DNA of 64,000 nucleotides, from positions 248,001 through 312,000 of the forward strand of contig NZ_JAUCYU010000003.1 in NCBI RefSeq assembly GCF_030373445.1, read 5' to 3'. Each line of letters starts with the position of its first letter. Within the stretch, counting starts at the first letter, position 1. The translations under genes were made by a program, and so were the position numbers. Below the pieces are notes generated by a model. The model had not been told where the DNA came from. It was given only the letters and a program-made list of their open reading frames with translations, and searched no databases. Positions 8,878-17,259 of this stretch are shown here, one piece after another. The DNA comes from Roseovarius sp. GTDB lineage: Bacteria; Pseudomonadota; Alphaproteobacteria; Rhodobacterales; Rhodobacteraceae.

Positions 8878-9414
8878 TCAGATCGACGGAATATCAATTC
8901 TTCGCGGTAGAACCATAGTGATTGTTTCAAAAGTGAGCGCCGAACCGAATTCCTGAATTTGGGATGAAAACGCTGCTCTTTGCTCCTCCGCAAAGATCAG
9001 TACGGTATCGGCTGCATCGTGTGGCAAAACAGTAGAAGGCGGAGATTGCGACCAACACTTTGCGCGCAAGCCGTAGTTCTCAGCCTGTCTACTGTTTCGC
9101 GAGAATCCGTCACCTGGTCTTTTGAATTCGCAATGTAATGCGAACCGAAACGCACCGGTTGAAAAAACGGCCAATAGGTCCGTTTCTTGCTCTGAGCACC
9201 CTGGGCATTTGCAACTCTTGGTGTAAAACGACCGCCACCATGATCCTGCTGACGGAGTCCGACGAGCTTTTGCCTCCTCATGCATCAATCGTGCAGTATC
9301 TGCATGTGCCGAGAATTGAGTTTGTTCCAAAACCCACTTCTTGAAATCTAGAGATTCAACTAATGCACGTGCAAAAGGCTCGGCATACTGAAGTTCAATT
9401 CTACCGTAGGACAT
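8878..9414 (-). CDS. hypothetical protein, possible PD-(D/E)XK nuclease
   Basis: This 178-residue protein has codon use and base composition unlike the flanking genes. I do not recognise a named family. It contains ETDLLAVF followed about ten residues later by LHCEFKRPGDGF. An acidic residue, a strand and then ExK is the arrangement of a PD-(D/E)XK nuclease core. A cysteine-containing CKCPGC stretch precedes it and could bind zinc. Start ATG 9414 has a strong AGGAGG ribosome site inside the end of the upstream gene, only three bases away, so the two are translationally linked. Its place in a small accessory operon with a DUF4258 relic suggests a defence or toxin role, but this is inference. 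Confidence 0.6.
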   Translation of the reverse strand: MSYGRIELQYAEPFARALVESLDFKKWVLEQTQFSAHADTARLMHEEAKARRTPSAGSWWRSFYTKSCKCPGCSEQETDLLAVFSTGAFRFALHCEFKRPGDGFSRNSRQAENYGLRAKCWSQSPPSTVLPHDAADTVLIFAEEQRAAFSSQIQEFGSALTFETITMVLPRRIDIPSI

Positions 9415-9417
9415 TTG

Positions 9418-10362
9418 CTATTCCTCCTGTGACGTTCCGTGTCTTGGCGGCTGGGAACGCGGAGCTTTCCCGTTTGATTTTGCTTTAGCGCGCAGCATTC
9501 TTTCTATAGCGAATCCCACGAAGCGAGGTGCGTCCGACGAAATGAGCATTCCGATGCGCTCGAGTGCCAAAACGTCGACTTCTGCGTCACCATCGGTGAG
9601 TACCTCCATTAGCCAGGCGGCATCGACATCAGCGATTTCCGCAAGGGAGTTAAATCCTGAAAAACCGATCTGGTCGCTGATGTGCGACTTCCATCCTAAG
9701 TCTTCGAGAAGCGTGCGGATATCTCCGTCCAGATAGGTCGCGTCGGTAGGTTTGGCGCGCTCGGTCGGCTTGTATGCGCGTCGGCCCTTCAGCCATCGCA
9801 GCGCATCCTCATGCTCGATGACAGATAATCCTGTGTTCGAGTTCTTTTGGCCAGTCGAACGGATACCCTCCTTGCTGAGCGATACGCGTGTGGCAGCCTC
9901 AGTCATTTGAGCCAAGAGGGCCAACTGTCTCGTATCTAGATCACGTCCCCAAATTAGTCCCTGCCGAGCCCGGGCGGTTTCCAACGTCCTCCAGAGAGGG
10001 CTCTTGTCGAACAATAGCACATCCTCCGAATTGCTAAGGAATGTGGGGTGCGAACCCTGCAAGAATGTCAACATCGAGAGATAAGCCGTCTCGTCCATCT
10101 CAAACCTGTTCTCTCGCTCACCTACTTGCCAAGCAAAATCATATGAGTGGTTGACCAAATCGGTAACTGCGTACCGGGAAAGGTCGATCTTTTCAGGGCT
10201 GATGTCGGGAATTTTGCCAATTGCCCAAGACCCTACGGTGAACCCGAGAAAATCATCGACGCAACTGTTCCTAGGTCCGACCAGAGCCAAATGATCAGCG
10301 CTGGCTATGATCATTCTCCGCAGATCCTGCATCACTTCTTCACGTGTTACCGGGGCACTCAC
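9418..10362 (-). CDS. hypothetical protein of the accessory island
   Basis: The predicted product is a soluble protein of 314 residues with no signal peptide or membrane segment and no family I recognise. It is acidic and probably mostly helical. A C-terminal half-domain (YLDGDIRTLLEDLGWKSHI to DVLALERIGMLI) is followed by a basic, Pro/Arg-rich tail. The start is GTG 10362, preceded by GGAG/GAGG-type sequence; the codon is 12 bases downstream of the DUF4258 relic. Three bases separate its stop from the nuclease-like gene. The three genes therefore form one leftward unit behind the promoter at 10674-10701. Base composition is AT-richer than neighbouring metabolic genes, consistent with recent acquisition. 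Confidence 0.6.
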   Translation of the reverse strand: MSAPVTREEVMQDLRRMIIASADHLALVGPRNSCVDDFLGFTVGSWAIGKIPDISPEKIDLSRYAVTDLVNHSYDFAWQVGERENRFEMDETAYLSMLTFLQGSHPTFLSNSEDVLLFDKSPLWRTLETARARQGLIWGRDLDTRQLALLAQMTEAATRVSLSKEGIRSTGQKNSNTGLSVIEHEDALRWLKGRRAYKPTERAKPTDATYLDGDIRTLLEDLGWKSHISDQIGFSGFNSLAEIADVDAAWLMEVLTDGDAEVDVLALERIGMLISSDAPRFVGFAIERMLRAKAKSNGKAPRSQPPRHGTSQEE

Positions 10363-10374
10363 CTCTTCACTCCT

Positions 10375-10643
10375 TCAGTTCCAATGGTGACGCCGTTTCG
10401 TACGGGCAACCGTGATAACTGCATCGCCATCTTCGATGACGAAAACGTTCCGATATTTCGCCAATCTAGCAACGTGGGAACGGGTCATTTCTTCCGCTGC
10501 AGATCAAGTGCTTCATCATCAATTTTAATGCTCATCGCGCCACGCCTGTACGATATGCTTCCGTAGGTGCAAATGGCCCCAACGACATCAACAGGAATAC
10601 CACGCTGCTGCGTTCGAATTTGTGCGTGACTTGTTAGTCGCAT
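10375..10643 (-). pseudogene. DUF4258 protein, split by a one-base frameshift
   Basis: Two overlapping reading frames together make one DUF4258-type protein. The first (10643 to 10485, 52 aa) carries SHAQIRTQQRGIPVDVV. The second (10488 to 10375, 37 aa) carries FVIEDGDAVITVARTKRR, the usual C-terminal strand of the family. They overlap by the bases ATGA at a run of three A (T at 10488-10490 on the plus strand). One more A there would give a continuous 89-residue protein of normal length. The gene could be a true pseudogene, a sequencing error in a homopolymer, a programmed frameshift, or two coupled small genes. DUF4258 proteins are often found in toxin-antitoxin-like pairs. A GAGGA ribosome site precedes ATG 10643. 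Confidence 0.6.
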
Positions 10644-10663
10644 GATGTTGTCCTCGCATTAAG

Positions 10664-10679
10664 TAATATAGCTATATTA
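10664..10679. promoter_or_regulatory. 16-bp perfect palindrome, likely operator
   Basis: TAATATAGCTATATTA is a perfect palindrome 20 bases upstream of the DUF4258 start and overlaps the predicted -10 element. This is the usual place for an autorepressor site in toxin-antitoxin-like operons. The palindrome is seen directly; the function and the protein that would bind are inferred, and no helix-turn-helix protein is obvious in the operon. Confidence 0.55.
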
Positions 10680-10701
10680 TCGATATTATTTTTTCTGTCA
10701 A
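10674..10701 (-). promoter_or_regulatory. sigma-70-type promoter of the accessory operon
   Basis: On the minus strand a perfect TTGACA (10701-10696) is separated by 16 bases from TAATAT (10679-10674). It faces the DUF4258/314-aa/nuclease-like genes. Such a consensus-like, AT-rich promoter is unusual next to the high-GC flanks. The rest of the gap from 10702 to 10889 shows nothing else I can assign. Confidence 0.5.
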
Positions 10702-10889
10702 CCTCTGGATGCGCCCTGATTGGCGACACGGCATACTTCACCGCATCACCATTGATTTCCTTAGGTTTTCCATAAAATGCGGTATCGACGCAGCAATGTA
10801 GCTGTCGGTCTTACTGGCGTCTCACTTTGCCGCGGCAGTTAGTGAAAATGTATGTAAAGCTTCAGCGTCCGCTGGACGTGTTTACATAT

Positions 10890-12491
10890 TCACCCGCCAC
10901 GGCGTTTCGTCCCCCTGTCCCATGTCGTGGCGGTCAGACCCGCCTCGCGCAGGGGGAATTTCTGGATCTTGCCGGTCTGGGTTTTCGGCAGCGCGTCGGC
11001 GCGGTCGAGGTAGCGGGGGATCATGAAGGCGGGCATGCGGGGGATGAGGAAGTCGATGAGGGCTTCCGGCTCCCACGAGGCGCCGGGCTTGAGGACGAGG
11101 ACGGCCATCACCTCCTGCTCGGTATCGGCCGAGGCGACCGGGATGACCGCGCATTCGAGCACCGAGGGGTGGGCGAGGATCTGTTGCTCGACCTCCATCG
11201 AGGAGATGTTCTCTCCCCTTCTGCGGATGGCGTCTTTCACGCGGTCCACGAAGGCGAAATTGCCGGCATCGTCGCGGACCAGCATGTCGCCGGTGTGGAG
11301 CCACTGGTTGCGCCAGGCTTTCGCCGTCCATTCCGGGTGGTTCCAGTAGCCCGCGGACATGATCCAGGGGCGCTTGGCGCGCACGACCGCTTCGCCGGGG
11401 GTGCCGTTTGGAACCTCCTCGTCATCGGCGTCGACGAGGCGGACCTCGTAGCGGTCCTCGACCACGCGGCCGCAGGTTTTGGCGTCGTGCAGGTCGAAGC
11501 CCGAGCGGGTGGGGCAGTTCATCTCGGTCCCGCCCCAGGTGGTGGAGACGCGGCAGGCGAAGCGGCGTTTGAAGTCCTCGACCTCGGGGATGAGGGGAAC
11601 CATGAGCAGGCGGTCGAGCGGGGTGTCGGCGTCGGCGGGGGTTTCGGGCTGGCGGTAGAGGAAGCTTGCCATGGCGCCGAGCAGGAAGGAGGCGGTGGCG
11701 CCGTGGCGGCGGATGTCGTCCCAGAAGCTGTCGGTGTGGAAGCCGCCCTGGACGACGGCGGTGCAGCCGGCGATGCAAGCGGCGTAGACCACGGCGAAGC
11801 GGCCGGCGATGTGGAAGAGCGGGATCGGGGCGAAATAGGTGTCGGTGTCGCGGAGGGCGAGCATCTCGGTCACGCCGAAGGCGTATTCGTAGACATGGGC
11901 GTGGGTCATCATCGCGCCCTTGGAGGGGCCGGTGGTGCCGGAGGTGTACATCACCGCCATGATGTCGTTGTAGCGGGGGCTTTCGCCGGCGAACGGCGTG
12001 TCGGCGTAGAGGTCTGCGAGGGGGAGGATGGTGAAGCGGTCGAGGCCTTCGGGCAGGTCGCCCTCGCCGGTGACGATCAGCCGGGTCAGGTGGTCCAGGC
12101 GGTCGGCGATGGGCGGGAGGCGGTCGAGGAAGTCGGTGTGGATGACCATGTCGCGGGCGAGCGAGTCGTTGATCATGTAGGCGAGGATGTCGCCGAGGTA
12201 GTGGTTGTTGAGCGGCACCTCGATGATGCTGGTGCGGGCCAGCGCGCACCAGAGGTCGATCACCTCGATCCCGTCGGGGAGCATGCTGAGGATGGTTTCC
12301 CCCGGTGCGGGGCCAAGGGTGGAGAGGCCTTGCGCCAGCCGGGCGGAGCGGTCGCCCATCTCGGCGTAGGTGTAGTTGTGGTCCGGCGTGGCGATCCAGG
12401 TGGCGTCGGGACGGTCAGCGATGCGGCGCGCCAGCACGGTGGCGAGGTCGCGCTCGCGGAGGGGGTCGGCAAGGGGCTCGGCGGGCGCCAT
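10890..12491 (-). CDS. AMP-forming acyl-CoA ligase (CaiC-like)
   Basis: The 533-residue protein is an ANL-superfamily adenylate-forming ligase that activates a carboxylic acid to its CoA thioester with ATP. It has the AMP/ATP-binding loop MYTSGTTGPSKGAMMTHAH, the GGTEMNCP motif, the hinge region FVDRVKDAIRRRGENIS, and the C-terminal catalytic lysine context LPKTQTGKIQKFPLRE. Start ATG 12491 gives the normal N-terminus; the longer open frame upstream runs through the hydratase gene in another frame. It is five bases downstream of an enoyl-CoA hydratase gene on the same strand. Ligase plus hydratase recalls the carnitine/crotonobetaine CaiC-CaiD pair, but no CaiA or CaiB is present here, so other unsaturated or aromatic acids are equally possible. 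Confidence 0.9.
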   Translation of the reverse strand: MAPAEPLADPLRERDLATVLARRIADRPDATWIATPDHNYTYAEMGDRSARLAQGLSTLGPAPGETILSMLPDGIEVIDLWCALARTSIIEVPLNNHYLGDILAYMINDSLARDMVIHTDFLDRLPPIADRLDHLTRLIVTGEGDLPEGLDRFTILPLADLYADTPFAGESPRYNDIMAVMYTSGTTGPSKGAMMTHAHVYEYAFGVTEMLALRDTDTYFAPIPLFHIAGRFAVVYAACIAGCTAVVQGGFHTDSFWDDIRRHGATASFLLGAMASFLYRQPETPADADTPLDRLLMVPLIPEVEDFKRRFACRVSTTWGGTEMNCPTRSGFDLHDAKTCGRVVEDRYEVRLVDADDEEVPNGTPGEAVVRAKRPWIMSAGYWNHPEWTAKAWRNQWLHTGDMLVRDDAGNFAFVDRVKDAIRRRGENISSMEVEQQILAHPSVLECAVIPVASADTEQEVMAVLVLKPGASWEPEALIDFLIPRMPAFMIPRYLDRADALPKTQTGKIQKFPLREAGLTATTWDRGTKRRGG

Positions 12492-12496
12492 GGGCC

Positions 12497-13303
12497 CTAG
12501 CGCCCCTTGAATTTCGGCGGGCGCTTTTCGGAGAAGGCGCGGATCGCTTCGCCGTAATCCTCGGTATAGATGAGGTTGGTGATGGTCTGCTTTTCCAGCT
12601 CCAGCGCGGTTTCGAAATCGGCATCGACCACGCGTTGCAGCATGCGCTTGTGGGCGACGGTGGCGAGCGGCGCGCGGGAGATGATGCGGCGGGCCATGGC
12701 CTCGGCCGCCGCCTCCTCCTCGCCGTCGGGGACGAGCTTGTTGACGAGGCCGATGCGGTGGCCCTCGGCCGCGTCGATGAATTCGCCGGTCAGGACCAGT
12801 TCGCGGGCCTTGTTCATCCCGACGATGAGCGGCAGGAGCTTGGAGGCGCCGCCGGTGATGGTCATCCCGGCGTTGGATTCGGGGAAGCCGAAGATGGCGC
12901 TTTCGGCGGCGACGACGAGGTCGCTGTCGATCGCCACCTCGAAGCCGGCGCCGACGGCGTAGCCGCGCACGCAGGCGATGACCACCTTGCGGGCGGCGCG
13001 GATGATGCGGGGGATTTCCTGCAGGTTCTCGGTGATGTCCTCGACGATGTCGAGGATCGGGTGGATCTCGCCGCTCTGGATCTGGGGGTATTCCTCCAGC
13101 GCGACCTTGAGGTCGTCGCCGACGCTGAACGCCTTGCCATGGCTGCCGATGATGATCGCCTTGACCTCCGGGTCGGCGGAGGCCTCGCGCAAGACCTCGA
13201 CGAAGCGGCGCACCTCGGGCGGGTCGAAGGCGTTGAGCACTTCGGGCCGGTTGAACCGGATCCAGCCGATCCCGTCCTTCACCTCGTATTGCAGTCTGGT
13301 CAT
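12497..13303 (-). CDS. enoyl-CoA hydratase/isomerase family protein
   Basis: A crotonase-fold protein of 268 residues, the normal family length. The oxyanion-hole segments are HGKAFSVGDDLK (about 57) and VRGYAVGAGFEVAIDSDL (about 113-130). FGFPESNAGMTITGGAS holds the usual position of the second catalytic acid. The C-terminal FSEKRPPKFKGR is typical of hydratases. It likely hydrates or isomerises the acyl-CoA made by the ligase encoded next in the operon. The gene is divergent from a GntR/HutC regulator with 140 bases between; that regulator more likely belongs to the rightward operon but could act on both. CaiD-like function is possible but unproven. Confidence 0.88.
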   Translation of the reverse strand: MTRLQYEVKDGIGWIRFNRPEVLNAFDPPEVRRFVEVLREASADPEVKAIIIGSHGKAFSVGDDLKVALEEYPQIQSGEIHPILDIVEDITENLQEIPRIIRAARKVVIACVRGYAVGAGFEVAIDSDLVVAAESAIFGFPESNAGMTITGGASKLLPLIVGMNKARELVLTGEFIDAAEGHRIGLVNKLVPDGEEEAAAEAMARRIISRAPLATVAHKRMLQRVVDADFETALELEKQTITNLIYTEDYGEAIRAFSEKRPPKFKGR

Positions 13304-13443
13304 TCGGAGTCTCCCTCGTGCCGGCGCGGTCTGGCGGGCCGGTCCTGTTGCACCGGCACAGGATTGCCGAAGCCCGTGCGCCGATCAAGGGGCATGGCGC
13401 GGGGCAGTTGACCGGTGGCCAGGTCGCGCCCTAGGGTACAGGT

Positions 13444-14181
13444 ATGAACAAGCTGGGATATGCCGATACAGGGGACGAGTTGATCGGCGCGCCGAAATCG
13501 GTGCGGATCGCCGGGGTGCTGGAGCGCGAGATCATGTCGGGGCAGCTTGGCCGTGGGGCGGCGCTGGAGAGCGAGAACGCGCTGGTGAAGCGGTTCTCGG
13601 TCAGCCGGAACACGGTTCGGAAGAGCCTGGAGATCCTGAGCGGCAAGGGGCTGATCACCACGCGGAGCGGGATCGGGTCGTTCGTGACCTATGGCGGGCG
13701 GACGATCGACGACCGGCGGGGGTGGAGCGTGGCGCTGGCCTCGGGCGGGGAGGAGATCGGGACGCGGGTGCTGCGCATCGAGCGGGGCGCGATGGACCTG
13801 CCCGACGCGCCGGAGGACGTGCGGGGCGACTGCCTGATGGTGGACCGGCTGCGGTTCCGGGTGGCCACCGGGCGGGCGGTGTCGCTGGAGCGGAGCCGGG
13901 TGCCGTGGCGGGCGGGGTTCGGGGATATCCTGCGCGACGGGCTGACCAACGGGTCGCTGACGGACACGCTGCGCGAGCGGGGCTTGCGGGTGGCGAAGGG
14001 GGATGAATGGGCCAACGTGCTGGCCGCGTTGCCGGCGGAGGATGCGGCCGTGCTGGGCCGACAGGCGGGCGAGCCGATGCTGTTGCTCAGGCGGCTGACG
14101 CGGGCGGCGGATGACAGCGTGATCGAATACGTGCGCAGCGTGCTGGACCCGGAGCGGTTCGGCCTGCACATGCGGTTCTGA
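13444..14181 (+). CDS. GntR family regulator, HutC/UTRA subfamily (YegW-like position)
   Basis: The product has 245 residues. An N-terminal winged helix includes VRIAGVLEREIMSGQLGRG and LVKRFSVSRNTVRKSLEIL (about residues 22-62). The C-terminal UTRA ligand domain runs through DCLMVDRLRFRVATGRAVSLE and ends with IEYVRSVLDPERFGLHMRF, a classic UTRA terminus. It is the first gene of a rightward run: the ADP-ribosylglycohydrolase starts six bases after its stop. HutC regulators sense small metabolites such as sugar phosphates or nucleoside derivatives. With the next two genes it reproduces the families of E. coli yegW, yegU and yegV. Confidence 0.9.
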   Translation: MNKLGYADTGDELIGAPKSVRIAGVLEREIMSGQLGRGAALESENALVKRFSVSRNTVRKSLEILSGKGLITTRSGIGSFVTYGGRTIDDRRGWSVALASGGEEIGTRVLRIERGAMDLPDAPEDVRGDCLMVDRLRFRVATGRAVSLERSRVPWRAGFGDILRDGLTNGSLTDTLRERGLRVAKGDEWANVLAALPAEDAAVLGRQAGEPMLLLRRLTRAADDSVIEYVRSVLDPERFGLHMRF

Positions 14182-14186
14182 CGGGC

Positions 14187-15218
14187 ATGGGCGTGGCGGC
14201 GGATCAGCGGAACCGGGCCCTTGGCGCCCTTCTGGGGCTGGCGATGGGCGATGCGCTGGGGATGCCGGGGCAGACCTTGTCGCGGGCCGAGATCGGGCGG
14301 CGTTACGGGCGCATCGAGGGGTTCGTGGCGCCGGTGGCGGATCACCCGGTGTCGCACGGTCTGGTGGCCGGACAGGTGACCGACGATACCGAGCAGGCGC
14401 TGCTGCTGGCGCGGCGGCTGATCGCGGGGGCCGGGCGGATCGACGAGGCGGCGCTGGCGAGGGACCTGCTGGACTGGGAGGCGGATGTGAAGGCGCGGGG
14501 GTTGCGCGACCTGCTGGGCCCGTCGACGAAGGCGGCGCTGGACGCGATGCTGGCCGGGACACCGGCGGCGGAGGCCGGGCGGGGCGGCACAACCAACGGC
14601 GCGGCGATGCGGATCGCGCCGGTGGGGATTGCGACGGCCCCTGCCCCGGTCGGTGCGCTGGTGGACAGGGTCGAGCAGGCCTGCCGGATGACGCATTTCA
14701 CCGGCGAGGCGATGGCCGGGGCGGCGGCGGTGGCGGCGGTGATCAGCGCGGGCGTCGAGGGGCGCGGGTTCGAGGCGGCGCTGGACTTGGCGCTGGAGGC
14801 GGCGGGCGAGGGTCAGACGCGCGGGCATGGCGCCGGGGTGGATGACATGGCGCGGCGGATCGCGGCGGCGCTGGAGTATGCCGCCGAGGGGCCCGCGCCG
14901 GAGGCGTTTGCCGACCGGGTGGGCAACTCGGTGGCGACGCACCAGTCGGTGCCGGCGGCGTTCGGGCTGGTGCGGCTGGCGGGGGGCGATCCGTGGCGGG
15001 CCGGGCTTCTGGCGGCGAATATCGGGGATGACACGGACACGATCGGGGCGATTGCCTGTGCCATGGCCGGGGCCTGTGCCGGGGCGGGTTCGATACCGGC
15101 CGAGGCGCGGCGGGTGCTTGAGGCCGCGAACCGGTTGGAGCTGGACGAGGTGGCGGAGGGGCTGCTGGCCCTGCGGGTGGCCGAGGCCCCTGCCCCGCTC
15201 AGGGCGGCCGGACCATGA
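14187..15218 (+). CDS. ADP-ribosylglycohydrolase family protein (YegU-like)
   Basis: The 343-residue protein has the dinuclear Mg2+ site of the ADP-ribosyl(glyco)hydrolase fold. TDDTE lies near residue 66 and GDDTDTIGAIACAMAGA near 275-290, with the N-terminal GALLGLAMGDALGMP helix typical of the family. These enzymes cleave N- or O-glycosidic bonds to ADP-ribose or related ribosyl compounds. Small-molecule catabolic members occur next to PfkB kinases. The gene is translationally coupled to that kinase through an ATGA overlap and follows the HutC regulator by six bases, so a metabolic rather than protein-modification role is likely. The exact substrate is unknown. Confidence 0.88.
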   Translation: MGVAADQRNRALGALLGLAMGDALGMPGQTLSRAEIGRRYGRIEGFVAPVADHPVSHGLVAGQVTDDTEQALLLARRLIAGAGRIDEAALARDLLDWEADVKARGLRDLLGPSTKAALDAMLAGTPAAEAGRGGTTNGAAMRIAPVGIATAPAPVGALVDRVEQACRMTHFTGEAMAGAAAVAAVISAGVEGRGFEAALDLALEAAGEGQTRGHGAGVDDMARRIAAALEYAAEGPAPEAFADRVGNSVATHQSVPAAFGLVRLAGGDPWRAGLLAANIGDDTDTIGAIACAMAGACAGAGSIPAEARRVLEAANRLELDEVAEGLLALRVAEAPAPLRAAGP

Positions 15219-16138
15219 GCGGGGGGCTGTTGCAATTGTCGGGCGTGGTGGTGGACCTGATCTACCGGGTCGAGGCGCTGCCGCGGTCGGGGGGCGAGGC
15301 CATCGTGACGGGGTTCGACATGGCGCCGGGCGGCGGGTTCAACGCGATGGTGGCGGCAAGGCGGGTCGGGATGGCGGTAAGCTATGGCGGCGGGATCGGC
15401 AGCGGGCCGTTCGGGGAGATGACGCGCCGGGCGCTGGCAGCGGAAGGCATCGAGGTGTTGCGCGAGGTGGATGAGGCGCGCGACCAGGGCTGCTGTACGG
15501 TGATGGTGGAGCCCACGGGCGAGCGGAGTTTCGTGGCCAGTGAAGGCGCGGACGGGCACTTGGGGCGGGAGGCTTTGGAAAGGGTTCTGGGCGTGCCGCA
15601 TGACTGGGTTCTGCTGTCGGGATATGCGTTGCATTACAAGGGGATGGCGCCGGTTTTGGCGGCGTGGCTCGAGGGGGAGGTGGACGGGTTCGTCTTCGAT
15701 CCCTCGCCGGTGGTGGGCGCCCTGCCCCGTGCCTTGGTGATGCGGGCCTGCGAGCGGGCGGCGTGGGTGAGTGCGAATGCCGCAGAGGCGGAGGTTATGA
15801 CCGGGTATGGCGATCCGGCGGCGGCGGCACGGGCGCTGGCCGGGGGCAAGCGCGGCGGCGGTGCGGTGGTTCGGCTGGGCGCCGAAGGCTGCATCGTGGC
15901 GAGCGCGGAGGGCTGCGAGGCGGTGCCGGCGCACGAGGTGGCGGTGGTGGATACGAACGGTGCGGGGGATACGCACCTTGGCAGTTTCATCGCCCGGTTG
16001 GCGAAGGGCGACGGGCCGGTCGCCGCCGCGCACTATGCCAACGTGGCGGCGGCACTGTCGGCCACTCGGCACGGGCCGGCGACGGCGCCGGAGCGGGCGG
16101 AGGTTCTAGCCGCGATGGCGCGGACAGCGCCGGTGTGA
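15215..16138 (+). CDS. PfkB family carbohydrate/nucleoside kinase (YegV-like)
   Basis: A ribokinase-fold kinase of 307 residues. It has the N-terminal PGGGFNAMVAARRVG segment (substrate-binding GG) and the C-terminal PfkB signature DTNGAGDTH at 246-254, where D252 is the catalytic base and the GAGD forms the anion hole. The family phosphorylates sugars or nucleosides at a hydroxymethyl group. It overlaps the glycohydrolase gene by four bases. The simplest reading is that the glycohydrolase releases a ribosyl or sugar product which this kinase traps in the cytoplasm. The ABC importer encoded next probably brings in the starting compound. The sugar specificity is not evident. Confidence 0.88.
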   Translation: MSGGLLQLSGVVVDLIYRVEALPRSGGEAIVTGFDMAPGGGFNAMVAARRVGMAVSYGGGIGSGPFGEMTRRALAAEGIEVLREVDEARDQGCCTVMVEPTGERSFVASEGADGHLGREALERVLGVPHDWVLLSGYALHYKGMAPVLAAWLEGEVDGFVFDPSPVVGALPRALVMRACERAAWVSANAAEAEVMTGYGDPAAAARALAGGKRGGGAVVRLGAEGCIVASAEGCEAVPAHEVAVVDTNGAGDTHLGSFIARLAKGDGPVAAAHYANVAAALSATRHGPATAPERAEVLAAMARTAPV

Positions 16139-16186
16139 GAGATGACGGAATAACAGCGAAGACCAACAGCAAGGGAGACAAGGACC

Positions 16187-17227
16187 ATGACCAAGAGACT
16201 GATCTGTGCGGCCGCATTGGCCGCGATGGCGGGCGCCGGTGCGGTGCAGGCCGAGGAAATCCGGGTGCTGAACTGGCAGGGATATGGCACTGACCTGGAC
16301 TGGGCGGTGGAGGCGTTTACCGAGGAGACCGGGCACACCGTGGTGCACGAGTATTTCAACTCGGAGCAGGAGATGCTGACCAAGCTGCGGACCAATCCGG
16401 GCGCCTATGACGTGGTGCTGATCAACGCGGCCTTCACCCCGCAGGCGCAGGAGGAAGGTCTGATCGCGCCGATCGACAAGGAGAAGATCGAGAACCTTGC
16501 GGACGTGCCGGCGGACATGGCGGAGAACCAGGACCTCAATGCCGATGGCGAGCTGTACGGCGTGCCGTGGACCTGGGGGCTGACGGCCTATGCGTTCAAC
16601 ACGCAGGCCTTCGAGGAGGCGCCGACGAGTGTCGAGGTGTTCTGGGACGAGGCGCATGAGGGCCGCGTGTCGATCCGGGACGATGCGCTGGAGGCGGTGC
16701 AGTTCGCGGCCATCGCCACCGGGCAGGACATCAACGATATCAGCGACATGGAAGCCATCGAGGCGAAGCTGACCGAGCTGATGCCGCAGATCAAGACCTA
16801 CTGGGGCTCGGAGAATGACTGGAACCAGTTCATGGCGGCGGGCGAGCTGGACGTGGCGACCTATTGGTCGGGCTCGGCCAGCCGGTCGATCGCCAGCGGG
16901 CTGCCGGTGCAGTTCGTGGTGCCGGAGGAAGGCGCCGTGGGCTGGCTGGACGGGCTGTCGATTCCCGAAAGCTCGACCAAGATGGACGCGGCGCATGCCT
17001 TCATCGACTGGATGATCGACCCGGAGTTCTACGTGAAATGGGCCGATGAAGGCGCACCGGCGTCGGCCAATGCCAAGGCGGCGGAGGCGTTGCCGGAGGA
17101 TGCGTTCAACCGGCAGGTTCTTGGCGATCCGGAGGTCGTGGCGCGGGTGCAGTTCCAGCGGCCCGTGTCGGACGAGGACCGGGAGGCCTACCTGGCGCTG
17201 TGGCAGAAGCTGAAGGCGGCGCAATAG
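16187..17227 (+). CDS. PotD-like ABC transporter solute-binding protein
   Basis: The 346-residue protein has a Sec signal peptide (MTKRLICAAALAAMAGAGAVQA, probable cleavage before EEIRVLNW). It then shows the PotD/PotF-type binding fold (VLNWQGYGTDLDWAVEAFTEE, NPGAYDVVLINAAF, DVATYWSGSASRS). It would be periplasmic and deliver solute to the permeases encoded next. A ribosome site (AGGGAGACAAGG) lies just before ATG 16187. The family takes polyamines, but also many other compounds. Linkage to the glycohydrolase and PfkB kinase argues for a sugar- or nucleoside-containing ligand instead of putrescine. The 48-base gap after the kinase suggests one transcript. Confidence 0.87.
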   Translation: MTKRLICAAALAAMAGAGAVQAEEIRVLNWQGYGTDLDWAVEAFTEETGHTVVHEYFNSEQEMLTKLRTNPGAYDVVLINAAFTPQAQEEGLIAPIDKEKIENLADVPADMAENQDLNADGELYGVPWTWGLTAYAFNTQAFEEAPTSVEVFWDEAHEGRVSIRDDALEAVQFAAIATGQDINDISDMEAIEAKLTELMPQIKTYWGSENDWNQFMAAGELDVATYWSGSASRSIASGLPVQFVVPEEGAVGWLDGLSIPESSTKMDAAHAFIDWMIDPEFYVKWADEGAPASANAKAAEALPEDAFNRQVLGDPEVVARVQFQRPVSDEDREAYLALWQKLKAAQ

Positions 17228-17259
17228 GCGGCCGGGCCGGGCGACGGGGGGGCGTGAGC

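Noticed and set aside
10644..10889. Searched for a tRNA, integrase remnant or attachment site at the island border.
   Set aside because: Only the promoter and palindrome were found; no tRNA-like fold or direct repeat matching the other border was seen by eye.
10890..13388. A single 832-codon frame suggesting a hydratase-ligase fusion.
   Set aside because: The first part is an out-of-frame, Arg-rich reading of the hydratase gene. The ligase starts at ATG 12491 and the hydratase has its own frame and stop at 12497.
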